Made by a program: the position numbers and the translations under genes. The notes under the pieces are model-generated. The model was not told the origin of the DNA, did not search any database, and worked only from the letters and a program-made list of their open reading frames with translations. This document shows positions 1 to 6,459 of a DNA stretch of 25,436 nt, in pieces. Origin of the DNA: an uncultured bacterium. Lineage in GTDB: Bacteria > Bacillota > Clostridia > UBA1381. Position 1 is the first letter of the stretch. Every line of letters starts with the position of its first letter. The stretch covers positions 1 to 25,436 of the forward strand of contig CAJMRL010000029.1 of assembly GCA_905215805.1 (NCBI GenBank), read 5' to 3'.

Positions 1-214
1 TAGAAGACTCTTCCGGCATGGAGGATTCCTCAGGCATAGAAGACTCTTCCGGCATAGAAGATTCTTCCGGCATAGAAGATTCTTCCGGCATGGAAGATTC
101 CTCGGGTATAGAAGACTCTTCCGGTATGGATGATTCCTCAGGCATAGAAGACTCTTCCGGCATGGAGGATTCCTCAGGCATAGAAGATTCTTCCGGTGCG
201 GAAGATTCAGCCGG
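1..214 (-). repeat. 18-base tandem repeat encoding PEESSM/PEESSI
   Basis: About eleven 18-base units are visible, with third-position variation (TCT/TCC, GAA/GAG, ATG/ATA). The array encodes an acidic Ser-rich linker on the minus strand and runs off the window edge, so its full copy number is unknown. The opposite strand is also open (a MEDSSGIEDSSG-like reading), but only the minus reading connects to a signal peptide, ribosome site and promoter. Confidence 0.9.
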
Positions 215-868
215 AGACTCTATAGAATATGTCAAGCCATAGAACTGTATGGTCGTGCCTTTTGCCCAAAGCTGATATGTTGTATTTGCATCGAGGTCAA
301 ACGACTGTGTAGCATATGCGTAATTTACCTGCTCTGCACTTAATACAGCGTAATTAAAAGCTGTAGATGTCTCAAGTGTGCTGGTGTATGTACCTTCAGC
401 ATTCGCTTTGTTTAATTTAATATCTTTTCCGTCAGCTGAAGCATAACCTGTAGCCGTATTATCTGTGCTCTGACGTCTGTAAGCAACTGTAAGGGTTCCG
501 TCTGTTTTAGGTGTTATCAGCAATGATGTAGCTGTAGCGCCGTCACCATATGTTGCCCAGCTATCCCATGGATTATTCTGTAATCTTACCTGCAAATAGT
601 GGGTATAATTCACGCCGCCGATCGTAGCTTCCGTAGACTTGACTTGTGTACCGTCCTGTGTAGACTTAACAGTAAGGTTATCATCGTCAACATACGTTGA
701 ATTTCCTGCCGTAGCTGTGTCAGCTGAAACCTTCCATACTGTGGAGGCCGATGCGTTTGGAGTTGTGTCAGGTCCCTCTGCAGATACAGCGAAACCGGAG
801 AACATAGAAACTCCCATACACATGCTTACGCAGAAAGCCGTAAACTTATGTGTTTCTTTCGATTTCAT
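1..868 (-). CDS. Secreted protein with beta-sandwich-like domain and PEESSM-repeat linker (C-terminus beyond window)
   Basis: Reading on the minus strand from the ATG at 868, 289 codons are open to the window edge, so the C-terminus is missing. A GGAG ribosome site precedes the start, and a consensus promoter lies about 140 bases upstream. Residues 1-30 form a signal peptide (Lys-rich start, hydrophobic core, cleavage near AVSA-E). Residues about 40-215 are Thr/Ser/Ala-rich with alternating hydrophobics (for example SLLITPKTDGTLTVAYRR, TTYQLWAKGTTIQFYGL). This resembles the small beta-sandwich modules attached to pectate lyases and other polysaccharide-acting enzymes of gut Clostridia. From about residue 217 the chain becomes PEESSM/PEESSI repeats, an acidic, Ser-rich flexible linker. 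It probably joins this module to an enzyme or a wall anchor outside the window. The carbohydrate-binding role is inferred; secretion and the linker are seen directly. Confidence 0.85.
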   Translation of the reverse strand, partial: MKSKETHKFTAFCVSMCMGVSMFSGFAVSAEGPDTTPNASASTVWKVSADTATAGNSTYVDDDNLTVKSTQDGTQVKSTEATIGGVNYTHYLQVRLQNNPWDSWATYGDGATATSLLITPKTDGTLTVAYRRQSTDNTATGYASADGKDIKLNKANAEGTYTSTLETSTAFNYAVLSAEQVNYAYATQSFDLDANTTYQLWAKGTTIQFYGLTYSIESPAESSAPEESSMPEESSMPEESSMPEESSIPEESSIPEESSMPEESSMPEESSMPEESSMPEESSMPEESS

Positions 869-910
869 TCGATTATCCACTCCTTTTCTCTATACTTTCA
901 AAATATTTTT

Positions 911-990
911 CCGGGTATTTATACAGTCCCCGGCCGCTGTCCATATATAAGATATATGGCTGACAAATCTGCTATGCAGGTATTATAGCA
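911..990 (-). other. Structured 5' leader of the PEESSM-repeat gene
   Basis: Between promoter and start codon on the minus strand there are three short inverted repeats: TGCTAT/ATAGCA (arms 985-990 and 970-975), CCATATA/TATATGG (941-947 and 953-959) and CCGGG/CCCGG (929-933 and 911-915). They would fold in the mRNA leader. No known riboswitch consensus was recognised. Confidence 0.4.
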
Positions 991-1007
991 GTTTATCATT
1001 ATAGAAA

Positions 1008-1036
1008 ATTATACCATAAAAATTTTGTAAAGTCAA
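1008..1036 (-). promoter_or_regulatory. Sigma-A promoter for the PEESSM-repeat gene
   Basis: On the minus strand, a -35 TTGACT (1031-1036) and a perfect -10 TATAAT (1008-1013) are separated by 17 bases and point into the gene starting at 868. The leader would be about 130 bases. Confidence 0.85.
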
Positions 1037-1096
1037 CATGAGCAATCAAAGATTGGCAATATTTAAGTAACATAGCGTAAAAATATTATATAAATA

Positions 1097-1140
1097 AGGG
1101 GCTGTCGCTTTAAACGCTCTGCGCTAAAAGCGACAGCCCT
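1097..1140 (-). terminator. Long inverted repeat, probable terminator of the kinase gene
   Basis: A 13-base perfect stem, GGGCTGTCGCTTT at 1099-1111 against AAAGCGACAGCCC at 1127-1139, lies downstream of the kinase stop codon. Read on the minus strand it is followed by an AT-rich tract rather than a clean T run. A third partial copy of one arm (GCGACAGTCCC, 1155-1165) could pair alternatively with the 1099 arm. Confidence 0.55.
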
Positions 1141-1247
1141 ATGCAATTTTTAATGCGACAGTCCCGAGGGATGAGAACTGTTTAGAAACAGCAATTGCAT
1201 GATTTTTATCATTTTATTATAACATCCATAAAATTAAAGGCAGTAAT

Positions 1248-3266
1248 TTAAGAAGGATTCGTATTTTCCGAAACAGGTCTCAGCAGGACGACAGCCTTGA
1301 ATAAATCTCCGTCGGCAATTGCCTTGAATTGTCCGGAGCAGCCCTCTACATAGCTTTTCACGATCGCAAGACCCAGACCGCTGCCTTCGGAGCTGCGCGA
1401 TTTGTCACCGCGCACAAAACGCTCCGTGATTTCCTCCGAGTCAAACTCCATGCGGTATCCGGCGATATTTTTTATTTCCGCGCGTATCATATCGCCGTCA
1501 CGGCGTACATTTATATATACTCTCGTACCCTTCATGCTGTATTTAAGACAGTTTCCTATAAGATTTTCAAACACGCGCGACAGCTTTTTACCGTCGCCCA
1601 AAACAAACATCTCATTTTCCTTTAAGTCCGATACAAATTCAAGTCCGGATTTTGTTATGCTTTCGTTAAGCTCGGCAAGTGTTTGATTTATCAGCAGACA
1701 TATGTCAATTTCCTCTATATTGAATTCGCTGTTCCCGCTCTGAGCCTTTGAGACCTCGAACAGATCCTCGGTGAGAGTGCGAAGTCGCTCGCTCTTTTGC
1801 TTTATTATCTTTACATAGTCGTTAGCCTCGGGAGGAGACAGAGTTTCGGCGCACAGCAGGTCCGCATAGCTTATTATTGATGTGAGAGGGGTTTTCAAAT
1901 CGTGCGATACATTTGTTATAAGCTCCGATTTCATGCGTTCCGCCTTGATCTCGCGGTCTAAGGACTGCTTCAGTCCATCGCCTATTGAATTAAGATTATC
2001 TGCGAGATCGGACATTATTCCATCCGGACAGCCATCTATTTTATGGTTTATATCGCCGCCCCGCATTTTCTCAACACCGTCAATTATCTTGTCGAACCCT
2101 TCAAGACGCCTGAATACATATATCACCGCCGCTCCGATAAATATCAGCGCAACAGGTATCATAATTACCGTGAGCATGGATAACGATAATATCATCAATA
2201 TAACAGAGTACGCCAGAAATGCCGCGGCGGCCTTTCTCTGCGAGAAGTCCTTTTCAAGACAGCGCAATATATTATGCCAGCCGGTGCGTATACGGGAGAT
2301 TATTTTCCTAAGTATTCCGAACAGAAAGCGTATTATCTTCAACGCGATTTTCCATAGGAATTTTACAATGCGTACCGCAGCGGAGCGTTCCAGAAAGGTC
2401 TTATTCTTTATATTTCGTACAAGCGACAGTACAAGCGCAAGTATAACGGACGACCATACCGCCGCCAAAGGAATTATTGATGTGTCCAGTAATGTCATGT
2501 GCTCCTCAAAAATAAGGTTTACGACCCATGCCGCCAAAATTACTCCGCCTATTCCGGCGCAGGCTATAACGGAAAGGTTGATTTCCACAAACATACGGTC
2601 TATCGTAACGGTCTGAATTTCGTCCTCGTCATATTTACGTCCGGTCACGAACAGCAAAAATACGAATGCCGCCGCAGATAGAATTATAAGCGCGCATATT
2701 CCGCCGAATTTATTTACCGCATTGTCCCTAAGCGCGTTCCATTCATTGGTATGCTGTTTCAATGCACTATCATTCATTTTTACGCATATCTCGAAAGGCA
2801 GTGCATTTTGACCATTTTCGGAAATGTCATCGCTGTCATATGAATTGATATACGGTGAGTAAAGATAATTCGCCAAATGAGCGGCGGAATTTGAAAAACC
2901 GTCGGCATTTCTGCCGTCATACCTGATTCCCATAGCAGCATCGCTTTGCGAGAATAAATCATATGAAGCATTTTCAACATTTGTATATACCGTGCCATTT
3001 TTGTTTACATAATAATCCCATTCGCTTAAATCAATATTCATCTGCTCGGGAGTAAGGTTGGTGTATAATATACCTCTCAGCTCCATAAATGCATTTTCAA
3101 GCGGACGCGCAAGAGCATAGCTCGATAAATACGAATCCTCAAACATATATATCATATTATTGCCGATAAAGGACGATATCGTTATGTATGCGCAGCCGGT
3201 AAAGGAAGCGATACATATTATAAATACAATGAGCTTTGCCCATGCGGAATAAAATATTTTTTTCAT
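1248..3266 (-). CDS. Multi-pass membrane sensor histidine kinase
   Basis: A 672-residue sensor kinase that should autophosphorylate and pass phosphate to the regulator encoded just upstream. A first membrane segment at about 7-31 and another at about 186-207 bracket an extracellular domain of about 150 residues. Further membrane segments lie at about 228-252, 262-285 and a long hydrophobic stretch at 347-386, followed by a HAMP-like linker. The catalytic core is complete: H-box VSHDLKTPLTS with the phospho-acceptor His at residue 455, N-box ENLIGNCLKY at about 567-576, and a G-box GSGLGLAIVKS at about 628. AGGAGG precedes the ATG, and 12 bases separate it from the regulator's stop codon, so the two are co-transcribed. 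The internal membrane block makes it longer than VanS/PhoR-type kinases. The stimulus is unknown; an envelope signal is a guess. Confidence 0.93.
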   Translation of the reverse strand: MKKIFYSAWAKLIVFIICIASFTGCAYITISSFIGNNMIYMFEDSYLSSYALARPLENAFMELRGILYTNLTPEQMNIDLSEWDYYVNKNGTVYTNVENASYDLFSQSDAAMGIRYDGRNADGFSNSAAHLANYLYSPYINSYDSDDISENGQNALPFEICVKMNDSALKQHTNEWNALRDNAVNKFGGICALIILSAAAFVFLLFVTGRKYDEDEIQTVTIDRMFVEINLSVIACAGIGGVILAAWVVNLIFEEHMTLLDTSIIPLAAVWSSVILALVLSLVRNIKNKTFLERSAAVRIVKFLWKIALKIIRFLFGILRKIISRIRTGWHNILRCLEKDFSQRKAAAAFLAYSVILMILSLSMLTVIMIPVALIFIGAAVIYVFRRLEGFDKIIDGVEKMRGGDINHKIDGCPDGIMSDLADNLNSIGDGLKQSLDREIKAERMKSELITNVSHDLKTPLTSIISYADLLCAETLSPPEANDYVKIIKQKSERLRTLTEDLFEVSKAQSGNSEFNIEEIDICLLINQTLAELNESITKSGLEFVSDLKENEMFVLGDGKKLSRVFENLIGNCLKYSMKGTRVYINVRRDGDMIRAEIKNIAGYRMEFDSEEITERFVRGDKSRSSEGSGLGLAIVKSYVEGCSGQFKAIADGDLFKAVVLLRPVSENTNPS

Positions 3267-3278
3267 TATAGCTACCTC

Positions 3279-3971
3279 CTAACCCTGTATTTTGTATCCG
3301 ATTCCCCAAACTACCTTAAGGTATCGCGGTTCCTTGGGATTTATCTCTATTTTTTCGCGTATATGCCGTATATGTACGGCGATTGTGTTGTCATTTACCG
3401 GATTGTCATAGTTCCATACGTTTTGATATATCTGCTCGCTTGAGAATACGCGGTTGGGATTGCGGCATAAAAGCTCAAGTATTTTATACTCTATCGGAGT
3501 GAGCCTGACCTCCTCGCCGTCAACTGTAACTGATTTTGCATCTGTGTCTATGACAAGTCCGTTTATGGCAATACAGCTGCTTTTGACCGGCTCCATGGCT
3601 CCGAGCTGGGTATAGCGCCGAAGCTGTGATTTAACCCTTGCGACAAGCTCCGATGGATTGAACGGCTTTGTGATATAATCGTCAGCTCCGGCGGTAAGCC
3701 CCAGTATTTTATCGCAGTCCTGCGATTTGGCGCTTACCAGTATTATAGGTATATTTTTCTTTTCTCTTACGCGCATAAGAGTTTCAAGCCCGTCAAGCTC
3801 CGGCATCATGATGTCAAGAAGTATGAGCTGTATGTCATGGCTTAAGCAGATATCCAATGCCTCAAGCCCGTTGTATGCCTTATATATTCCGTAGCCCTCG
3901 GCTTTAAGAAATATTGCGGTGCTGTCGACGATCTCGCGGTCATCATCAGCAATGAGTATGTTGATTTTCAT
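3279..3971 (-). CDS. OmpR/PhoB-family response regulator (VanR-like)
   Basis: A 230-residue DNA-binding response regulator, partner of the adjacent kinase. The receiver domain (about 1-115) shows the acidic triad DDD near the N-terminus, the phospho-acceptor Asp in LILLDIMMPELDGLE (about residue 51), the conserved Ser in ILVSAKS and Lys in YITKPFNPSELVARV. The C-terminal winged helix (about 130-228) carries VRLTPIEYKILELL and the recognition region NDNTIAVHIRHIREKIE. I chose the ATG at 3971 because AAGGGG lies about 10 bases upstream; an in-frame TTG at 3998 would start inside that site. A tandem 11-base direct repeat upstream may be its own binding site. The order regulator then kinase is usual for the family. 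Confidence 0.94.
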   Translation of the reverse strand: MKINILIADDDREIVDSTAIFLKAEGYGIYKAYNGLEALDICLSHDIQLILLDIMMPELDGLETLMRVREKKNIPIILVSAKSQDCDKILGLTAGADDYITKPFNPSELVARVKSQLRRYTQLGAMEPVKSSCIAINGLVIDTDAKSVTVDGEEVRLTPIEYKILELLCRNPNRVFSSEQIYQNVWNYDNPVNDNTIAVHIRHIREKIEINPKEPRYLKVVWGIGYKIQG

Positions 3972-4002
3972 GCTGTTTCTCCCCTTCCTTCGCTGCAATT
4001 AT

Positions 4003-4061
4003 ATTGTAGCATGAATTTATTATGAATTTGTTTATTTTTTTATTAAGATTTTATTAAGATT
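4003..4061 (-). promoter_or_regulatory. Probable autoregulated promoter of the two-component operon
   Basis: On the minus strand a TACAAT -10 (4003-4008) has no recognisable -35 at the right distance. Upstream lie two directly abutting 11-base repeats, TTATTAAGATT on the plus strand, at 4040-4050 and 4051-4061. An 11-base direct repeat, one helical turn apart, beside a promoter lacking a -35 is the usual layout for OmpR-family activators. Binding by this regulator is inferred. Confidence 0.5.
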
Positions 4062-4094
4062 TTGTATTTTTCAAAATGATAATACGAATGCTGC

Positions 4095-4123
4095 TTGACA
4101 AAACAATACGGGAATGCTATAAT
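4095..4123 (+). promoter_or_regulatory. Consensus sigma-A promoter of the small RNA
   Basis: TTGACA at 4095-4100 and TATAAT at 4118-4123 with a 17-base spacer: a perfect match at both boxes. No reading frame starts before the terminator that follows about 140 bases later. It is divergent from the two-component operon. Confidence 0.85.
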
Positions 4124-4129
4124 ATAATC

Positions 4130-4264
4130 AGAAAAAGGCAGACCGTATAGGTGAGCATAACAGTACGGTCAGCCGCTAATAGAAAACAGTAAGTAACCGT
4201 TCCTTATTGTGGGTTTATGGAACGGTTACTGCACTTTTATTCGTTCCCTGTCGGGAACTTTTTT
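4130..4264 (+). ncRNA. Putative small RNA (unclassified), about 135 nt
   Basis: A consensus promoter at 4095-4123 drives a segment with three hairpins and no credible coding frame. Stem 1 is GACCGTA/TACGGTC (4141-4147 with 4164-4170), with a 16-base loop. Stem 2 is AGTAACCGTTCC/GGAACGGTTACT (4192-4203 with 4219-4230), a perfect 12-base helix; a flanking CAGT offers an alternative pairing. The terminator is GTTCCC-TGTC-GGGAAC plus six T (4243-4264). The single-stranded piece between stems 1 and 2 is A-rich. I do not recognise it as 6S RNA, SRP RNA, T-box or a common riboswitch. Because BlaI has its own promoter further on, this is more likely a stand-alone RNA than a leader, although an attenuator for the blaI operon is possible. 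Confidence 0.7.
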
Positions 4265-4347
4265 AATTATATCACATAAAAATATATATTTCAACAAATT
4301 TTTTAGGATAAAATTTAAATATTCAATAAAAATTTCCCAAAATCCCC

Positions 4348-4376
4348 TTGACAAAACATTCTACATAGTGTACAAT
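4348..4376 (+). promoter_or_regulatory. Promoter of the blaI-like operon with BlaI-type operator
   Basis: TTGACA (4348-4353), a 17-base spacer and TACAAT (4371-4376). The dyad TACA-TAG-TGTA (4362-4372) overlaps the spacer and -10 box and matches the TACA-N3-TGTA core known for BlaI/MecI repressors. A second weaker dyad, TTCTA...TAGAA, lies just downstream near 4383-4399. This arrangement implies autorepression by the adjacent repressor. Confidence 0.75.
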
Positions 4377-4452
4377 ATAATTGTTCTACAAAACATAGAA
4401 GATATGTGGGACAGATAACCGGTTATCATAAAAGGGAAGGAATGAATTTAAA

Positions 4453-4809
4453 ATGAAAATATCCGATTCGGAAATGGAAATCATGCGTATTATATGGAAG
4501 AAGAACGAGGCGGTCAGCGCAGCGCAGCTTCTGGAGGAGATTGACACCGACTGGAAGCAGACAACCGTTCTTACTTTTCTCAGACGCCTTGTTGACAAGG
4601 GAATCTTATCGCTCAGGAAAGAGGGTAAGACAAACTACTACACACCGCTTATAAGCGAGGATGAATATAAAACACGTCAGACAAGGGGCTTTTTGAAGGA
4701 GGTACATTCAGGCTCGGTAAAAAATTTTCTGACCGCTCTTTACGGCGGAAAGAAGCCGGACAAGGCGGAAATGGACGAGCTTAAAAAATGGTTTGAAGAG
4801 GAGGTGTGA
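4453..4809 (+). CDS. BlaI/MecI-family transcriptional repressor
   Basis: A 118-residue protein of the family's usual length. The N-terminal winged helix (about 1-75) contains SDSEMEIMRIIWKK, the recognition segment WKQTTVLTFLRRLVDKG and the wing RKEGKTNYYTPL. The C-terminal dimerisation part holds the pair Asn91-Phe92 (SVKNFL), aligned with the Asn-Phe bond at which BlaI and MecI are cut during induction. An AAGGAA site precedes the ATG. The gene is followed 2 bases later by the BlaR1-like peptidase, its expected signalling partner. Its operator sits on its own promoter. No beta-lactamase or penicillin-binding protein gene is visible, so the regulated genes may be this operon itself or genes elsewhere. 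Confidence 0.92.
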   Translation: MKISDSEMEIMRIIWKKNEAVSAAQLLEEIDTDWKQTTVLTFLRRLVDKGILSLRKEGKTNYYTPLISEDEYKTRQTRGFLKEVHSGSVKNFLTALYGGKKPDKAEMDELKKWFEEEV

Positions 4810-4811
4810 AT

Positions 4812-6437
4812 ATGGTAAATCAGATACTGCATGATATTTTGCTGTGTACTGTCTCAGGCACTCTCATGCTTATACTGAGTATCCCGGCAAGGCGGCTCAT
4901 GCGGGGAAAAAGCATGGAAAAATGGTATTATGCGACGCTTGTTACAGCTGTTTTGCTGTTTCTCGTTCCTCTTTCGGGCGGACCGAATATCCCAAAGGCT
5001 ATGAGTGTGGAGATTCCGGCGGATACTGTCGCTATGGAGGTGCTTTACGGAGCAGCACTTCCCCATGCACAGCAGAGCGAAAGGGATGGACTGGACATTT
5101 CAATTATAATTTTTGCAGCTTGGGCGGCGGTATGCGCGGCGCTCATTATAAAAAATATCATATGCTATGTAAAAGCGGACCGCCGTATAAGGCGGATATG
5201 CAGGGATATAAGGGATGATGAGATAATAAGCGCTTATGAGGATGTGTGCGCTCTTATGCGCATACGCCCGCGTGCAAGGCTGGTAAGCTGCAAGGATATA
5301 AGTACACCAATGCTTTTCGGAGTAATAAAGCCGCTTCTTATAATGCCGGAAAGAGAGTTTTGCTATGATGAAATAGAAATGATTTTTGCGCATGAGCTTA
5401 CGCATTACCGTCACAGGGATATTTATATAAAGCTTGCGGCGCTTGCGGTGAGATGCGTACATTGGTTTAATCCTGCGGCATATTTTTTGTCGGGAGCGGT
5501 AAACAGAGCATGCGAGCTTTGCTGCGATGAGTCGGTGCTGCGGCTTTTGGAGCCGTCCGACAAAAAGGATTACGGCAGGCTGCTGCTTTCGGTAATGGAG
5601 GGCGGTTCCGAAACGCTCGGCGCATATTCCACCTCAATGGCATCCTCCAAAAAGCATATAAAATCAAGACTTACTAAAATAGCTCAATTCAAGGAGGCTA
5701 CCAATATGATAAAAGCGATAGGAATACTTACGGCTGTATCAATGGCAGTATGCAGCGTTACGGCATTCGGATTTACTCAGGCGGCGGAGCTTGTTCCGGA
5801 GAATGTGGCAAGGATACTTGAGCCTACCGTGACTCCCAAGCCTGAAAGTACGCCCGAAATATTGCCTGCTGCCGAATCGGAAGAGACTCCGGCTACTCAG
5901 CCTGCGGTATTGCAGACTCCGGCTGCGGAAACAGAAGCTCCCGAGATATCGCGGGAATATGAAATTATTCCGGATACGGACGAGACGGAATATACGGAAC
6001 AGAGCGCGGAGGCCGTACCGGAGGAGGAAATTATACCTGAAGCCGCTGTACCGGAGGAAGAGCCGCAAAGCTACAGCTTTGAAAACGAAGAATACATAAG
6101 CGCACCGGAGGAAAACGCGGAGCTTCCGGAGGAAGAAACACAAATAAAAGAAGTGAAAATATCGGAGGAATCGGGATATATACTCTCGCCGGATTTTGAG
6201 AATGGCGCTGATATGGTCGAAATAACAGCCGAATCGGATGCAAGGCTCAGGATAACACGGGGAAATACCGATGTAAATCTGAAAATTTTAAGAGCGGACA
6301 CAATGGAGGTCTTGGGAGAGAGCGGTGAACAATATGGCGGACTTTCTCTCAATGTAAAGCAGGGCGAGAGGTATATTCTGGAGATGTTCGGGGAAAGCGG
6401 CGCGGACGCTAAGGTATATATCTACTCGTATAGATAA
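4812..6437 (+). CDS. BlaR1/MecR1-like M56 membrane metallopeptidase with long C-terminal extension
   Basis: A 541-residue membrane protein. Hydrophobic segments lie at about 5-25, 40-55, 96-118, 205-225 and 300-320. The M56 zinc motif is intact: HELTH at 194-198, with the third ligand probably Glu235 in NRACELCCDE. Beyond the last membrane segment, in place of the penicillin-binding sensor of BlaR1, there is a Pro/Glu/Thr-rich stretch (about 335-440). A small beta-rich domain of about 90 residues (SDARLRITRGNTDVNLKI...QGERYILEMFG) follows and resembles a bacterial pre-peptidase C-terminal domain. I chose ATG 4812, 7 bases after GAGGAGG; GTG 4806 is too close to that site. It would cleave the BlaI-like repressor upon an extracellular signal, probably not a beta-lactam. 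What its external domain senses is unknown. Confidence 0.88.
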   Translation: MVNQILHDILLCTVSGTLMLILSIPARRLMRGKSMEKWYYATLVTAVLLFLVPLSGGPNIPKAMSVEIPADTVAMEVLYGAALPHAQQSERDGLDISIIIFAAWAAVCAALIIKNIICYVKADRRIRRICRDIRDDEIISAYEDVCALMRIRPRARLVSCKDISTPMLFGVIKPLLIMPEREFCYDEIEMIFAHELTHYRHRDIYIKLAALAVRCVHWFNPAAYFLSGAVNRACELCCDESVLRLLEPSDKKDYGRLLLSVMEGGSETLGAYSTSMASSKKHIKSRLTKIAQFKEATNMIKAIGILTAVSMAVCSVTAFGFTQAAELVPENVARILEPTVTPKPESTPEILPAAESEETPATQPAVLQTPAAETEAPEISREYEIIPDTDETEYTEQSAEAVPEEEIIPEAAVPEEEPQSYSFENEEYISAPEENAELPEEETQIKEVKISEESGYILSPDFENGADMVEITAESDARLRITRGNTDVNLKILRADTMEVLGESGEQYGGLSLNVKQGERYILEMFGESGADAKVYIYSYR

Positions 6438-6459
6438 ATAACGAAAGGCGGGGAATGTA

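Noticed and set aside
1..214. CRISPR array
   Set aside because: The 18-base units are contiguous without unique spacers and encode a protein linker.
18..242. Open plus-strand frame of Glu/Asp-Ser-Ser-Gly repeats
   Set aside because: It is the antisense reading of the PEESSM repeat; it has no ribosome site or promoter, while the minus frame has a signal peptide, ribosome site and consensus promoter.
4130..4264. T-box or common riboswitch controlling blaI
   Set aside because: No T-box GGTGG-type sequence or known aptamer core was recognised, and blaI has its own promoter downstream of the terminator.
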